From Odiellus spinosus (taxonomy: Eukaryota; Arthropoda; Arachnida; Opiliones; Phalangiidae), in assembly GCA_963920705.1 (NCBI GenBank), contig OY987230.1, positions 14,595,320 through 14,659,319 of the forward strand: a stretch of DNA of 64,000 bases, read 5' to 3'. Shown one piece after another: positions 20,801-33,720 of this stretch (the first letter of the stretch is position 1; each line of letters starts with the position of its first letter). The position numbers and the translations under genes were made by a program. The notes beneath the pieces were generated by a model that was not told the origin of the DNA, ran no database searches, and saw only the letters and a list, made by a program, of their open reading frames with translations.

Positions 20801-22952
20801 TAAACAACTTGTTATAAAAGTACGTCTGGTTGATAGGGTGACCTTTCAAAAGTTTTTCTTTCGTGATGTCTTCATTTCGAAATTATATCTATATATTTAA
20901 TGCTAATTAGCATAAGGTTAATCAATTTGAAATGTTTAAGTTGGTTAATTTTTCATTTCTAAATTAGTTTAAGGTTAATCACGTTGGACTGGTTAATACT
21001 AAATTGATTAGTTTTTCTTTCGCGTCTTAATTCATAAATTATATTTTTAGCCATCTTTAACGCGAATTAGTATTAACGTTAATGATGTTCTACTAGTTAA
21101 GCTAGAAGGGATAGTCTTGGGTCGATGTTATGGATACGATCTAAATTATCAACAGGGTTTTATAATCGAAATACATAGATTTAACACTAACTTCTAACGT
21201 CCAAAGATAACGAGAGTTGCAATAGCTTAAAATAGCTTTAATTAGGCGTTGTACCATATTTAGGCCTATTTTATAATTTAAAAGACCTAGAATTGATTCG
21301 TACCTTCACAATCCCTTGGAAAATAATATTTTGAGCGCTTGAAAAGTTGATATAATAATATAATACTGGTATATTAGAAAACCCGCCCGTTCCTACAATG
21401 GAATTTTCAACTTCATTATTAAAACATTATATAGTTCATTAACATACTTCGTCATTATTATTATTATAGACATTTTCAAAAGTCTTCGTATCCCCTCCCC
21501 TCCTGTTTATAACTATTCACTTCTCTTTTCAGACCTTTAAAGTCTCAGTGACGTCATTTCCTACCTAAAACTAGCTTTAAACCGAAGTTAATTGAGGTTA
21601 TTAGTAGAATTTTTCAGGAGTTAAAATTTCAGTGAAGATTAAAATCGAACCAAATAAATTTAACGAACTAGGTTTTAAATCATATAAGGGCCCTATATTT
21701 TGCCCACCTTATCACCGCATCCCCTATATGCTACGACTAGTTTTTCTCGAATTTTGTTCAACAATTTACCCGTTTTTAGCTCCATGTCAGATTAATTTCA
21801 AATCGGACCTGTGCTTCATAAGAGTGTAGCCATGACAACATTCGCGCCACTAATGTTCTTTACTTTCAAACGAAATTAGGCCCGAATAAGGCTTAGCGCC
21901 AAATTAAATAGATATTTTCCGAGTGTAAAAGTGAATGGGTAATTTTAATATAGTTATTGTTTAATGTTTAATTATAATTAAATATCTAGAAATTAACTAG
22001 TCTAAATGCGCTTTTGATAACTAGTTAAGCTCACGAGACTAATCCTGATCCGTGATTGACTACCGAATTATATCAAAATGTACAAAAATAAATTTATTTA
22101 GAAATCCCTTTTGAACACTAATTAGGTTCATTTATGACCCAAAATTAGGGTAATTTATACAATACAAAACAGTTTAACTTGAAATTCTCGAACTCAGGTT
22201 TCCAGCTGGTCCCCTTACGCCCTACAATCGCAAAAACTTCGTCGATTCTTGTCATATACACTTTAAAATTATTTTACTATAGAGACCCTTATTCCATGGC
22301 AAACGCAACAGATTCGCGGATAGAGAGAACTTTTGATGGTACGTTCAGGGAATTAAAATTTTCCAGTATTAAAATGGGCGAGTTATAAGTCAGTACACAA
22401 GGGGGGGGGGGGGTCGGCATTACTACGGCAGACTCCTAAATTATATATAATATAAAGATTTTATTTAATTAGTGAAACGACGCGGACTTTGGCTTCTAGC
22501 CGAGATACAGTCGAAAATTTACGTATCGTTAAGCCTCAGCGTAAAATTTTCAAAAGTCTATATCATGTGGGAAATTTTCGGCGTCCTTACTAAACATTCC
22601 GCAACCAGGAAAAGACTAAATTCTTCTTTTAATGAAATTTAATCTAATGAAGTGGTTTGGCCCCCTAGCTCGCGTAACCTCAAAATATATCCAAAGATTT
22701 GGCAAAAATTAAATATATTTAAAAAAAAAAAAAGGATATTCTTCAAAATGGGTATTTAAATTAAAACATTTCATGTTGAAACCCATGTGGTTTGAGACTA
22801 TATATATTTAAAATAAAGTATATTTATTTATACGAAACTGTGATCTTTGAATATTTAATTCAATGAGGTTAACAATTTGATTTTCTTTCCATTTTGGATC
22901 AATCCACGGGCAACAGACAATGTGAAAAGTTCCTACGGTAGAGATATTGAAG
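20801..22952. other. AT-rich, few features
   Basis: No gene is recognised. A perfect TGACGTCA (CRE-type palindrome) lies at 21549-21556, and a run of 13 G lies at 22401-22413. Frames of 65 and 69 codons (21632 and 22179) have no family likeness. Confidence 0.55.
22401..22413 (+). repeat. G13 tract
   Basis: Homopolymer run in otherwise AT-rich sequence. Confidence 0.95.
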
Positions 22953-23194
22953 TTTATTCACTTATGATAATACACAAAGATAATAGAAAAGTAGTTAATG
23001 TAAACTACTCCTAAACAGGTGTTTATGAATAGAGCGAAAGAGTTTTATCTTGTGTTAATTCATATAATATTTTAAACGCGATATGCGATTATCTATTTAT
23101 GATAATACACAAGACTAATACAAAAGTATGGAATATATAATACTCCTAACAGGTGTTTATGTATATAGAACGAAAAGGTTTTGGCTTGTGTTCC
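22953..23194. repeat. tandem duplication, units of about 138 and 104 bp
   Basis: Units 22953-23090 and 23091-23194 share TTTATGATAATACACAA, ACTCCTAAACAGGTGTTTATG (or the form lacking one A), GAACGAAA- or GAGCGAAA-type blocks, and a CTTGTGTT block. Confidence 0.85.
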
Positions 23195-25559
23195 TGAGGA
23201 ATTGGAAACAACTACCATTTTTCAAATGAGAGGTAAAATATTGCGTATAAAAATATGCCTTAGTTTAAATAATTTTGAAAAATTTCAGGATTTATTCCTG
23301 AGATTTCCAGGAAATCTAAGACTAATCTACCTACTTCTGTCAATAAAATGGGATAATAAAAGCGGACCTGATGATTAAGTTGTAGCTTAGAAACGTGGTG
23401 GAAATAAAATAAAAGTTTTATTAAGAAAAGTTCAGTGTTTTCTTGTAGAAAAATATACGAATATATATTTTACCTAATGGAGTAATTATTTTGAAATACC
23501 CTGGAGTGGTTTTTAATCTATTTTATGAAACCTCAAATTTCCCCTAATACCCTGAATTTCACTAAAAATTTTACATTTCCTTGAAATTTCCCTGAGATTT
23601 CCAGGTATGTATGAAGCCTGAATTTGGTCTAGGGGTTTTCTCAAAAATCTCTCAAAAAATCCCGTACATATTAATGACAATTAGTGTCCGATCTCCTCGA
23701 ATCAAAGCTTAATTGATCCATAATTAGTGAATTGTTAATTATTTTCAAAGAAAAACCTATTTTAAACTTATTTGCATCAATGCTTAACTAGAGTAGTTTC
23801 TCCTAAATCAAATTTTCTCTCGCGAAATAAGAATTCCCTCAATTTAAAATAATAGTTTCGTGAAAATATCGATAGATGGTGTTAGTGCGTCAATAGGGAA
23901 ACTTCAAACTTCCAAATATCACGGAACCTTAATTCTTTTGGTAGGTGACTCTATAGGCCTACTTCTGGTTCAATAACCTATAGGTATTACGCAAGTCGCA
24001 CAATTTAATATTAAAGCCAAAAAAAAAAGGAAAGTTTTAAATTTGAAAATCAATTTTAAAACCGTATTTAAATTAAAACGGAATAGTATCAAAAACGAGA
24101 TCTAAATTAATTAAACATTTTTCCGGTGAAAAATATACCCAAATTAAATTTAAACTTTAAAAATTTATATATTTTTAAACTGGTTACGGAAAAACCAAAA
24201 TATTAAACCTATAATACCAAAACAAATTCGTTAAAATCTTACGACTTACATGAATACACCATTTACCTAGTTGTAAAAATCGTGCTACATAATATACTCA
24301 TCTTCAAAAACTATAACATTTCAACATTCTTTAAGATTTTAAGCCAGAGTTAAAGAAAAATAAAAAAATTAAAATATTTTTAAAACTCATAAAAACGCCT
24401 CACGAAGAAGATTACCCTCAAAAATAATTAATAGACCTTAAGACTTAACCCAAATTAACTAAAAAAAAACGTTAAAGACAAAGAGAAAAAGCTTTTGGAA
24501 AAGCTAAATTTCTCTTTTTAAGCCCAAAAAATTAACTCCCACACTAATTACGAAAAACCTTATTTTTTTAAAGATAAGTTGGTTAAAAAAAAAAAAGGGA
24601 AATAAATATTAATATTCAGTTGGTTATGCATTTTATATTATTTCGTCGAATGAAAACAATAACCAAGCAACTGGTTTTTTAAAAATTAATTTCTTTGTAA
24701 ATTTAAATTAATTTGTTTAATTTAATTCTACTATTATTCTTTTTTTAATCAGTTTAGATTATGAAGAAAAATACTAGATTAAACTTCAAAACTATAATCT
24801 ACCTATAAATTGATAATTTATTAGCCATATGTTAAAGATATTATATTTTTTTAAAGTGAAGAAACGCATGGAAATATTTTATTTAAATATATAAGTATCA
24901 AAACATATCACGACAACATGGAGTCTAAATTAAGACGAGTTTTCAATCAAGATTTTTTTGGCCAAAAAAATAATAACTAAGAGAAATTTCTAAAGACGAA
25001 AAAGTTGTTTTTTGGTCAGAAATCTTAATTAAAAACGGGCCTTAATTCTAGAAAATTCAACGTTAATGAAACGGATGTGTTTAAAATTCCTCTCTATGAC
25101 TAAAATTTCTTAATAAAACCAAATTTTTGTATCAACCTTTTTATATTATTAAATTATTGACTAATTATTCGCTAATTAATTTTGTAAAATTTTAAACATG
25201 GAATGTCGGCACGTTATATTAAAATTTATAGTAATAACTTACGTCAGGATGCTAAAAAACTTACTTAAAAATATATTTTGCATAATTAATTCATTTGCAG
25301 GACTTTAGATTCATATTCAAATATTTTGCACAAATTAAATATTTCTTTAAATTTTTATATCTTTCTTATTTCTGGTTCAATTTTAATATTATTGGTCTCA
25401 TTTCAACCCATTTGATGAGTGTAATCAACCCTTTGAAATTTAAGAGTGGTCCCAACTCGTCAATTATCAAATAAACGTCATTTTATGACAACTGCCCTCT
25501 TTTAAAAGCCAAAAAAAAAATAATAATAATAATATAAACTTGAGATAATTGGTTTTTGC
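23195..25559. other. very AT-rich, nothing recognised
   Basis: TTCC(C)TGAGATTTCCAGG occurs twice (about 23297 and 23587). Otherwise this is low-complexity A/T sequence with short A-runs. Confidence 0.6.
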
Positions 25560-25830
25560 ATTCGGGTGACGAATTTCAGTTCGTACCTCTACACTCCGGG
25601 TATACCGGAGGCTGAGAAGTCATAGGGGAGGGGGGTGATGCGAACCAAGGGGGTATCAAGGGGCCATGCTAATTTTCCCCGCTGAAAATTTGCATCTCTT
25701 CCTGGATCCGCCGCCTACAGTTTTCCTTGGCTTTTCTCGTACCACACGATACGACTTATCCCTTTCTTAATCATTAATCCACGCTAGCCCCCTTGGTCCG
25801 TCCCCCATTTTGTTGATATGGCCTTCCACC
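25560..25830. other. GC-richer patch
   Basis: It contains TACACTCCGGGTATACCGGAG, GGGGAGGGGGGTGATGCG and TGGATCCGCCGCCTAC, and an imperfect inverted pair, ACCAAGGGGGT and AGCCCCCTTGGT (about 25644 and 25788). It may be a fragment of an old element or a regulatory patch. No coding frame is supported. Confidence 0.35.
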
Positions 25831-26109
25831 ACCAGCCTTTAAAAGTATATTTGTGATTTGACAATACGCGCGAAGCTAAGTTCCCAGTTATCTCTACGAT
25901 TTGTTTGTCTTTGATTTGAACAAAAGCTTCTCTTGAGGCGTATTGCCAATTGTGTTGAAATTCACCCTTTTTTTGTTTCGACTGAAGTTTGCAATACAGC
26001 TAAACTTACGGAGGATTACTATCTAATGTTCAAACTTAATAGGGGGAGAAAGAGTTGTAACAAACTGGTCTTATTAAGACAGTTCCATTCTTTCATTCGA
26101 CTTATGTCA

Positions 26110-26467
26110 TTAAAGGGAGAATGCAACCTACCAACAAGTGATTATTTATCGATTCATTATCGGTAAAAACAAATATTAAACTAGAAATTACCAAGAAAAT
26201 AGGCTTAGCTGGATTCATGGAAATCATGAATTTCTTCGCATTGATGGGTCTGCGACTAATCGAATTTTAATGAAAGTCTCATGGAGATCTCGCCTTAACA
26301 ACGGGCCTTTGCTCATTGGTCGCTGACCCATCAATACAAAGAAATTTAGGATCGTCACGAATCCAGCTAAGCCTATTTTTCCAGGTAATTTAAGTTTCTC
26401 TTTTATTTCTAGTTTAATATTTGTTTGTAAATTTTTTAACTTGTAGTTAGGTTGCATTCTCCCTTAA
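26110..26467. mobile_element. palindromic TTAA MITE, family 1, copy 3 (core type A)
   Basis: TTAA lies at 26110-26113 and 26464-26467. The left end is AGGGAGAATGCAACCTACCA; the right end complements GGGAGAATGCAACCTA. The core carries GGCTTAGCTGGATTCATG, TTCTTCGCATTGATGGGTCT and GGTCGCTGACCCATCAAT. A 77-codon minus-strand frame reads through the arm and is an artefact. Confidence 0.9.
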
Positions 26468-28560
26468 AATAAATGTAATATCCCTTCATTGGCATAAATA
26501 CGTCAAATGGAATTTATAAAAACACGTACGTCGTACACATTCTTGATTAACATATTGAGTTGACGAGAATATGTTGAAATAATAAGTGCGTATCGTTGCA
26601 CACATATGGTTCGATATAATGAGAATTTTTTTAATTTTAATTTTATATTAATTTTATCCGCTTCTTTCAAATATTAAAGAGTGGATGATGTAGTATCTTA
26701 GTTCGTTGCCAGGGGGCACACTTCTAAATAAAGTTGTCAAAGACGGCACTCTTTTTTCAAATAAATCTCACAATTTATTAGATAAAATATATTTATGGAG
26801 ACAACTTATATATTCAACCTATTTTCGTAATAAGTATTTAAAACAGCGTGAATCTAATTCTCAAATTGATTTCGTAAAATCATTAGTCACAGCCACTTTT
26901 ATTAAGTATAACGAGTTACGCTTGGATAGTTATTGGTCTGTCGGTCTATGAACCATAGGGAATTTTTATAATGGATTTATCAAGACTAATTTTAAGATAA
27001 TTTTAGGCTTTATTACAAGCATAATTATTTCCAAGTTTTTGTTTTGTTTTAAAGGGATACTAAACTATCTGGAAACGAGTTATTTTTAATCGATTTAGAC
27101 GGTTAAAATATGCCTGAAAACATAATCAAAACTCACAACAATTGCTTTGTGTACGTAATTCAGAGTTAATTATCAAAATAATTAATTTCCGATATTTTTC
27201 ATAAGGACTCAATTCATTAATTTTAATGTAATAAAGTTCGTCTTTGAAATGGTTCTTGAACCAAAATAAATGTTAATTAGAAATAGAGCGCGCCTTTAGA
27301 GTTAATTGGTATAAACACCATTTTTAAATTGGCATCGGAAACTAATTTTTCTCGAGAATTTTTCCAATCTAGATTTCTTAAAACCCCGTTTTCAATTAAG
27401 TTTTTTTCGCTTTTCTAAAACAAGCTTGTATCAAATTCGTTAGGAGTATTTAATTCATCCTATTATATTTAAGAAAATTTAACGGAATTTTTTAAATTAA
27501 ATCTTTTTTATATTTAAGAAAGTTATATTTTAAAATATAAATGAAGAGCCCTTTAGCTTTCATATTTTGGTCAAGTGATTCTTAAAAAGTTCAATAAAGT
27601 TTAGTTCAAAGCTGAAATGATAGAATTTTAATAAATTTAATGACAATTAAATTTATATCTTTAGTTTAATCATTAAAAAATAACACGAACTCCTGCGCTT
27701 ATTGAAAAATGTTTAAAATAAAAACCCTTATTTCATTTAAAAAATATTTCAATACCACTTTAATTCGATTCACAGGCTTTCAACAATAAAATTTGCTCCT
27801 TATCTATGAAGCTCCATCCGTTTGCAAATTAAGATAAAAAACCTGTTGCTATTAGCTACTTGAAGCTATTTAATATATAATTTAATAAATAATGAACACA
27901 AATAATAGCTAATATATTTTTCTTGCATAATTTAAAAAGGCTTAGATGTATTGATACACAATGCCAAACCTTACAGAGAAAAAATTGTCGTTTCTAACTC
28001 GTCGTGTACGAGAAAATAATAAATTTTAGAAGAGTGGAGTCATTAAATTATCTGATTATATAGATATATATATATTTAATAACGAGGCTCGTTAATTTAT
28101 CAAAAGCTTAATCGGTGGGTAAATAACAATTTAAAAATTCGTTAAACGTCGAATCGCTCTTTAAAGAAATTTCGCTCGTCTCGACTCTCCCGAGATTCAA
28201 GATCGTTCAGTATTTTTTGAACACGTCACATATCAGAGACGTCTGGGATATTCAAACGCCAAAACAAGAAACTACTAAATCCGTTGAAATTTTCAACCAA
28301 TTTCTATTTATAAGAAAGATATGTATTTTCCCGTTAAATGTTTGAGATTAAACTTAGTGACCCATCACGGCGTTTTGAAAATTCATTCGCAATCGAGGAA
28401 AATGTCGTGACATCATGGAGTAACTAGCCCTCTGGTTCTTCCATGGTGGCATGTACTGCTACCATGATTAATTAAATACTTAAATTTCTACATTAAATAC
28501 CATGCATATCATGAGATTCTTAAAAGGTGTATACCAGATTGAAAATCTTAACAAATTTTT
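26468..28560. other. AT-rich, nothing recognised
   Basis: No transposon ends are seen. An 81-codon frame at 26706-26951 has no recognisable domain. A small hairpin, ATGGTGGC and GCTACCAT, lies near 28444-28466. Confidence 0.55.
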
Positions 28561-28564
28561 GGGT

Positions 28565-29145
28565 TTTGAAAGGTCGTTTGGGGAATTCGAAGGGTCGGGT
28601 GAAGGTATTCAGAAAGTCGGTTATATGGGAATTCGAAAGGTCGCTTATACGGGAATTCGAAAGGTCGCTTATACGGGAATTCGAAAGGTCGCTTATACGG
28701 GAGTTCGAAAGGTCGCTTATACGGGAATTCGAAAGGTCGCTTATACGGGAATTCGAAAGGTCGCTTATACGGGAATTCGAAAGGTCGCTTATACGGGAAT
28801 TCGAAAGGTCGCTTATACGGGAATTCGAAAGGTCGCTTATACGGGAATTCGAAAGGTCGCTTATACGGGAATTCGAAAGGTCGCTTATACGGGAATTCGA
28901 AAGGTCGCTTATACGGGAATTCGAAAGGTCGCTTATACGGGAATTCGAAAGGTCGCTTATACGGGAATTCGAAAGGTCGCTTATACGGGAATTCGAAAGG
29001 TCGCTTATACGGGAATTCGAAAGGTCGCTTATACGGGAATTCGAAAGGTCGCTTGTATGCGAATTCGAAAGGCCGGTTGCGGGAATTCGAAAGGGCGGTT
29101 ATGGGAATTCGAAGTTCGATTCGAGAATTCGAAAGGTTGGTTAGG
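28565..29145. repeat. 24-bp minisatellite
   Basis: The unit GGGAATTCGAAAGGTCGCTT plus ATAC recurs about 18 times almost without change from about 28617 to 29064, with diverged half-units on both sides. One unit has GAGTTCG. Because 24 is a multiple of three and the unit lacks stops in two plus frames, two long frames result, with octapeptides YTGIRKVA or IREFERSL repeated. No splice, promoter or conserved flank supports translation. Confidence 0.95.
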
Positions 29146-30010
29146 GAAGATTTGAAGAAGTGTCGGACCCTTCGGATTAAATTTTAGAGAAAATGCTTTT
29201 GTTAAACTTCCAAGTTCGGATTTGATAATTTATTTTTACAGTCCTTAAAATCTAAAATAAATGTTGAAGATTTTAAGTATCACTTTAAAACATTATATCA
29301 ACTTGATTTCAACACGTATGAAGCCTTATCATAGTTGTATAGTTTGGTATTCTAACAATGATATTTGGCTAAAGAATCCATCCATTCGTCCCCCTCTTAA
29401 AATTTCTCCCCGCAAAGGTTTTTGTCTTCTGCAATTTTTTTTTGTTGGCCGTATTTGTCTCTAGCCTAGGGTGCTTGTCGTAAATTTAGGCCAACAACCG
29501 TCGTCTAGGGAAAATGCAATAGGAAATGGTCGGTAAAGTTTTCGCGCTTTCTAGACACTGTAATACTATCAGAAGTATGGCGATAAGAAAACGTGTCGAG
29601 TTTAATTTAAAAAGATTTTTTCTATGAGAAAATATTTAGCAAGAAATTTGCTCGATGTTGATACCCTAAAGTAACCTCTGAATTCGACTCCCTACTCATT
29701 AGATTCAACTAATTATGACTAGCTTGAAATACTGATTAAACAAAATGAATTTTTATCACATAAAAATTTACATATTTCATATGAACATTGCAGCACGTAC
29801 AAAGCTAGGGTTTCTTTATATCTAATAGTTTTACTTGGAAACAAAGCGAGTGTATATAGTTTTGTACATGCTACCAATTCTAGGTGGAATAGATTGCGAG
29901 GGGCAGTCACTTGAGAATCAGGTGTACAAAACTTCAACTTTTTTCGAGCTACGAAAGTAACAGTTCATTAGAGTTCAGTCTCAAAATACGGTTAAAATGA
30001 ACTCGTGAAT
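29146..30010. other. AT-rich, nothing recognised
   Basis: Short frames only; no family resemblance or repeat ends. Confidence 0.6.
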
Positions 30011-30211
30011 TAGGGTACTACAAAAAATAGACCTCTTGCGTTTATTTTAACCCATCCAAAGGGGGTAGACAACCACAGAACCAGACAAGCAAAGAAGGAT
30101 GAAACATCGCTGTCACTGCGCATGAGCTCATCATCCCCCTTTACAGTGCCTACCCCCCGTTGGAAGGGGTCAAAATAAACGCAAGAGGTCTATTGAATAG
30201 TGGCACCCCCT
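30011..30211. mobile_element. short inverted-repeat element, family A
   Basis: The core inverted repeat AATAGACCTCTTGCGTTTAT starts at 30026 and ends, mirrored, at 30194. It continues inward through ACCCATCCAAAGGGGGTAG, matching the complement ACCCCTTCCAACGGGGGGTAG. It continues outward to AGGGTACTAC and the complement of GTGGCACCCC. The total is about 200 bp with a unique centre (GCGCATGAGCTCATC). No target duplication is certain. Confidence 0.8.
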
Positions 30212-31384
30212 CGATATATTGGAGTCTAGAAGTCGAATTTAAATACTTGACATCATTTTTAACTTAAATTCACGAGCTTACTGTCATCTATTATTTTTTG
30301 AGAGAGGATTGGAAAGAGAGTTGGGTGAAAGCTAGGGTAACGTCTACAGTTCCTTTTGTCCAGTCAAGGCTGTTACCTAATTATCACGGCGTATATCTCA
30401 TGGAGGAATTTTCCCTTTAGGAAAGAGCAGAGCGAGCAGAGATTATATCCTTAAACATACAAATACTTCCGCTTGTACGAGGACTTAAGGTATTACAAAA
30501 TTTCTTTATTCCCAAAACTCTGGGCGCTTGACAGTACGAGGGAAACCCTCTAGACAAAAGGCATCGTCTGCGACGTTCAAATGATGCACGAACGTCGGGA
30601 CGAGATGGGGGTTTAAGACTGAAGGGGGTTGGCATTTCTTTTTGAAAAGACCGGACTGACACTGATTAACGAGAACGGAGCGTATCTTTTTATATTTTTT
30701 TCTTCTTTCGCTTTTCTTTATCATTATTTTCGAGGAAAGAATGTAGATTAGATTTTATAGGCCTATCGTCCAAGGGACGATATATTTCACTCCCGAGGAC
30801 GAGTCCGATAGTAGCCCGATTCTCTATGGGAATTAAAGCTGAGAGAATTTTCACCAAAAAAAAAAATAAATAAAAAATAAATAAAAGTCGACGAATCGTT
30901 GATGTATATTTCATCGTATAAATTGTACAATAAGTTTTTCTTATTTCATTTGAGCTGGTTTTATTTTTCTTATTGTATTTATTAGCCTTGTTTTTTGTTT
31001 TTTTTTCGGGGAATAATTACATTAGAGATATCGGGTTACTACGAGTTAGAAGTAATTTTGTACGTCGACGTTGAAGGACTTTTAATTTAATTTTTAAATA
31101 TTTTTTTCTTTGGTTATATTCGAGATAATTATTTTTATAGACAAACAAATTTAATTGGGTGCAGAATTTATCGTATTAAGAAAAATGTAGTTGCAGTTTC
31201 AGTTAAATATGTTAAATTATTAATATTTTAAATTTAAAAGTGGATTTCGTGTTTAAGTAATAACATTTTATAGACATTTTAAAACAAGTTTCGATATCTT
31301 GTATTTGTGCCATAGGTAATGTCTCTCTTAGGTGATAGTGATGAAGATGGACTCGTGTAACGTCACAACTTTTGGTTTAAAACC
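30212..31384. other. nothing recognised
   Basis: Around 30420-30680 the sequence is less AT-rich and open for 70-80 codons in two minus-strand frames, without domain likeness or splice consistency. The rest is AT-rich. Confidence 0.5.
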
Positions 31385-31645
31385 AAAATATTAAAATTTA
31401 ATTGAAAATATTATAAATATTTTAAAATTAAATTGAAAATATTATAAATATTTTAAAATTAAATTGAAAATTTGGATATTAGTTTAAAGTTAAATTGAAA
31501 ATTTGGATATTATTCTAAAATTAAATTTAAAATTTGGATATTATTTAAAAATCAAATTGAAAATTTTGATATGAGTTTAAAATTAAATTCAAAATTATTA
31601 CTTATGATTAAATTATAAATTTTGATAATATTTATAATTAAGTTT
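31385..31645. repeat. degenerate AT minisatellite, about 27-31-bp unit
   Basis: AAAATTAAATTGAAAATTTG followed by GATATTA or similar recurs about eight times. The first two units instead contain ATATTATAAATATTT. Confidence 0.8.
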
Positions 31646-32412
31646 AAAACGGCATTAAAATGTTATATTTCAAAAATTAAAAAGGTATTAATAATTAAAA
31701 TTTAAATTTAACACAAATAGTTACTCGTAATTATAATATACTTAAAAATAATACGGTATAGTTGACACTAAACAAAGAAATAGTTATTTCTAAAGCCAAT
31801 AATGTTGTACTGGCATGGAATGAGTTTTGCATCAGGAACTATAATATCCTTAATTCTGAGATCAGAGATAAAGACGGAATAAAAGAAGAAAAAATGTGTA
31901 AATTTTAATCTAAAGAGATAATATAACAAACATTTGGCTCGTGAAAATGGTCCTTAAACCTAATCCTTAAATCGTTCAAAGATTAAAGCTCTAGGCTGAA
32001 AGAAGGCCAACAGAGATTTTTTTTTTTTTGTTTTTTCCCAGACGACACGGTTTACTTTCCCTCTCAAGTATTTTAATTTTTTACGCAGCACCGAGGAAAA
32101 AGAGTGAGAAAGGGTTGAAATATTCCAAATTTTTAAAGGAAAACTCCGCCTTATAATAATTACGTTAACAATATATAACTAAACCCCCATAAAGTGTTTG
32201 AGAACTAAAGGTGAGGGAGCTAAAGAGATTGAATGTTACATTTTAAACATGTGCCCAACATTCTGCGCTGTTATTAAAGAAAGCATGAATTAATACAACG
32301 AGTTTGTTTATTTGATAGCTTAATATACCAATACTGAAATATCCTAGATAATGAAAATTGAGTGGCATTTTCGGAAATATCGTGGAAAAACGATTCGAAT
32401 TTTATATAATTT
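31646..32412. other. AT-rich, nothing recognised
   Basis: Only a T-run near 32020-32034. Confidence 0.6.
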
Positions 32413-32694
32413 TTAAAGGGAGAATGCAACCTATCGATAAGTGATGTTTTATAGATTACTTATCGTTTAAATATTAATCTAGAAATAAATCTAAAGGGCC
32501 ATCAATCAATGTCATTGGTCGCTATTCTTATATGGTGAGTTCCGGTGATCTCCATGAATCCAGATAAGCCTATTTTTAAGGTAAGTTTTAAATTTATTTG
32601 TAGTTTAATATTTGTAAATTTTATTACTGTTGGACTAGGCCTTTTTAAAGGATAAGGCATCGATAAAAAAATCAATTGTTAGTTTGAAATTTAA
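32413..32694. mobile_element. family-1 MITE, copy 4 (core type C, deleted)
   Basis: Left TTAA at 32413, then AGGGAGAATGCAACCTATC. The left arm is shortened: it jumps from CTAGAAATAAATCTAAAG directly into the core GGCCATCAATCAATGTCATT. The right arm is complete to TCAATTGTTAG, with a decayed terminus. Confidence 0.8.
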
Positions 32695-33364
32695 GAGTTT
32701 CAACTGGAAAATATGCAAGCATTTTTAAGCCCTTTATTTTGAAGATATATTTTTCTTTAACAGGTCAATATGTAAACATTGTTTAAGCCCTTTCGTTGCC
32801 GTTTTCCTTTTAAAATATCGTTAAGAGAAAAGACGTTTTTAACACAACCGCTTATAAGTAATTAGCCCGATTTTATTCCATTAGTCAATTCCACCTCGAA
32901 CTGACATCACTAGCGAAGCTTGGATCCCCTTTAAACCTTATAAGTTTTTTTTCTTAAATATCAAGAAAGCTAGCTTCGCGCACGATGTCCACTCGAGGAG
33001 TTAACTGACTATAGTTATATTTCCCATGCCCCTTTCCTCTGGCTTCACACTCACCGACTCGCTTAATTCAAAATTTGAAATAATTCATCCATGCTTGGTT
33101 TAATTTTGCAGAAAACGTAATAGTCATATAAAAGAGACATGACTCGATCCACGAGAGAGAGCTAGAGATTGGGGTGTAAGTCACTAAACGCGGATTGCAG
33201 GGTTTCGAGTGGATACACGCCTTTAATTTTAAATGGTCTCCCTACAAAATTGATTTTCGGTTTTAATATATAAATTTACTCTCCTCCATTCCCTATCCGT
33301 AACTTTACAAATGATTTGCATATCCGATCATTATTAGCCGTTATAAAATTGGCTCGCAATTTTT
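32695..33364. other. nothing recognised
   Basis: CACTAGCGAAGCTT (about 32909) and AAGCTAGCTTCGCG (about 32967) form a loose inverted pair. Confidence 0.5.
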
Positions 33365-33720
33365 TTTCAAAGGGTGAATGCAACTTAACAACAAGCGTCT
33401 TTTTTATCGATTCCTTATCGTTTAAATAGGCTTAATCCACCAGTATTTTTTATTTTACAAACAAGCAACTAGAAATAAATTTAAAACTTACCTAAAATTT
33501 AGAAAATAGGCTTAGCTGGATTCATGGAGATCTTGAACTCAACATATAAGTAATTAAGAACTAGCGACGAATGACATTGATTGTTGGGCCTTTACATGGG
33601 GAATGCAGGATCGATATTAATCCAGCTAAGCCTATTTTCGGGGCAAGTTTTTAATTTATTTCTAGTTTAATATTTGGTTGATGGATTAAGCCTATTTAAA
33701 CGATTAGGGATTGGTAAAAA
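33365..33720. mobile_element. family-1 MITE, copy 5 (core type C, inverted core)
   Basis: The left end is AAAGGGTGAATGCAACTTAAC, with TTCAA in place of TTAA. The core GAATGACATTGATTGTTGGGCC is the complement of the core in copies 4 and 6. The right arm reaches CCTATTTAAACGATTAGGGA and then ends without a recognisable terminus. Confidence 0.8.

Noticed and set aside
26580-26605. Possible SYASLI coding match (CGATACGCACTTATT on the minus strand)
   Set aside because: It reads RYALI, missing the Ser, and neither side continues as forkhead sequence.
28502-29155. 217- and 205-codon plus-strand frames with octapeptide repeats
   Set aside because: Pure product of the 24-bp minisatellite; two frames are open simultaneously and no flanking coding sequence exists. 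Kept only as a repeat and a low-interest finding.
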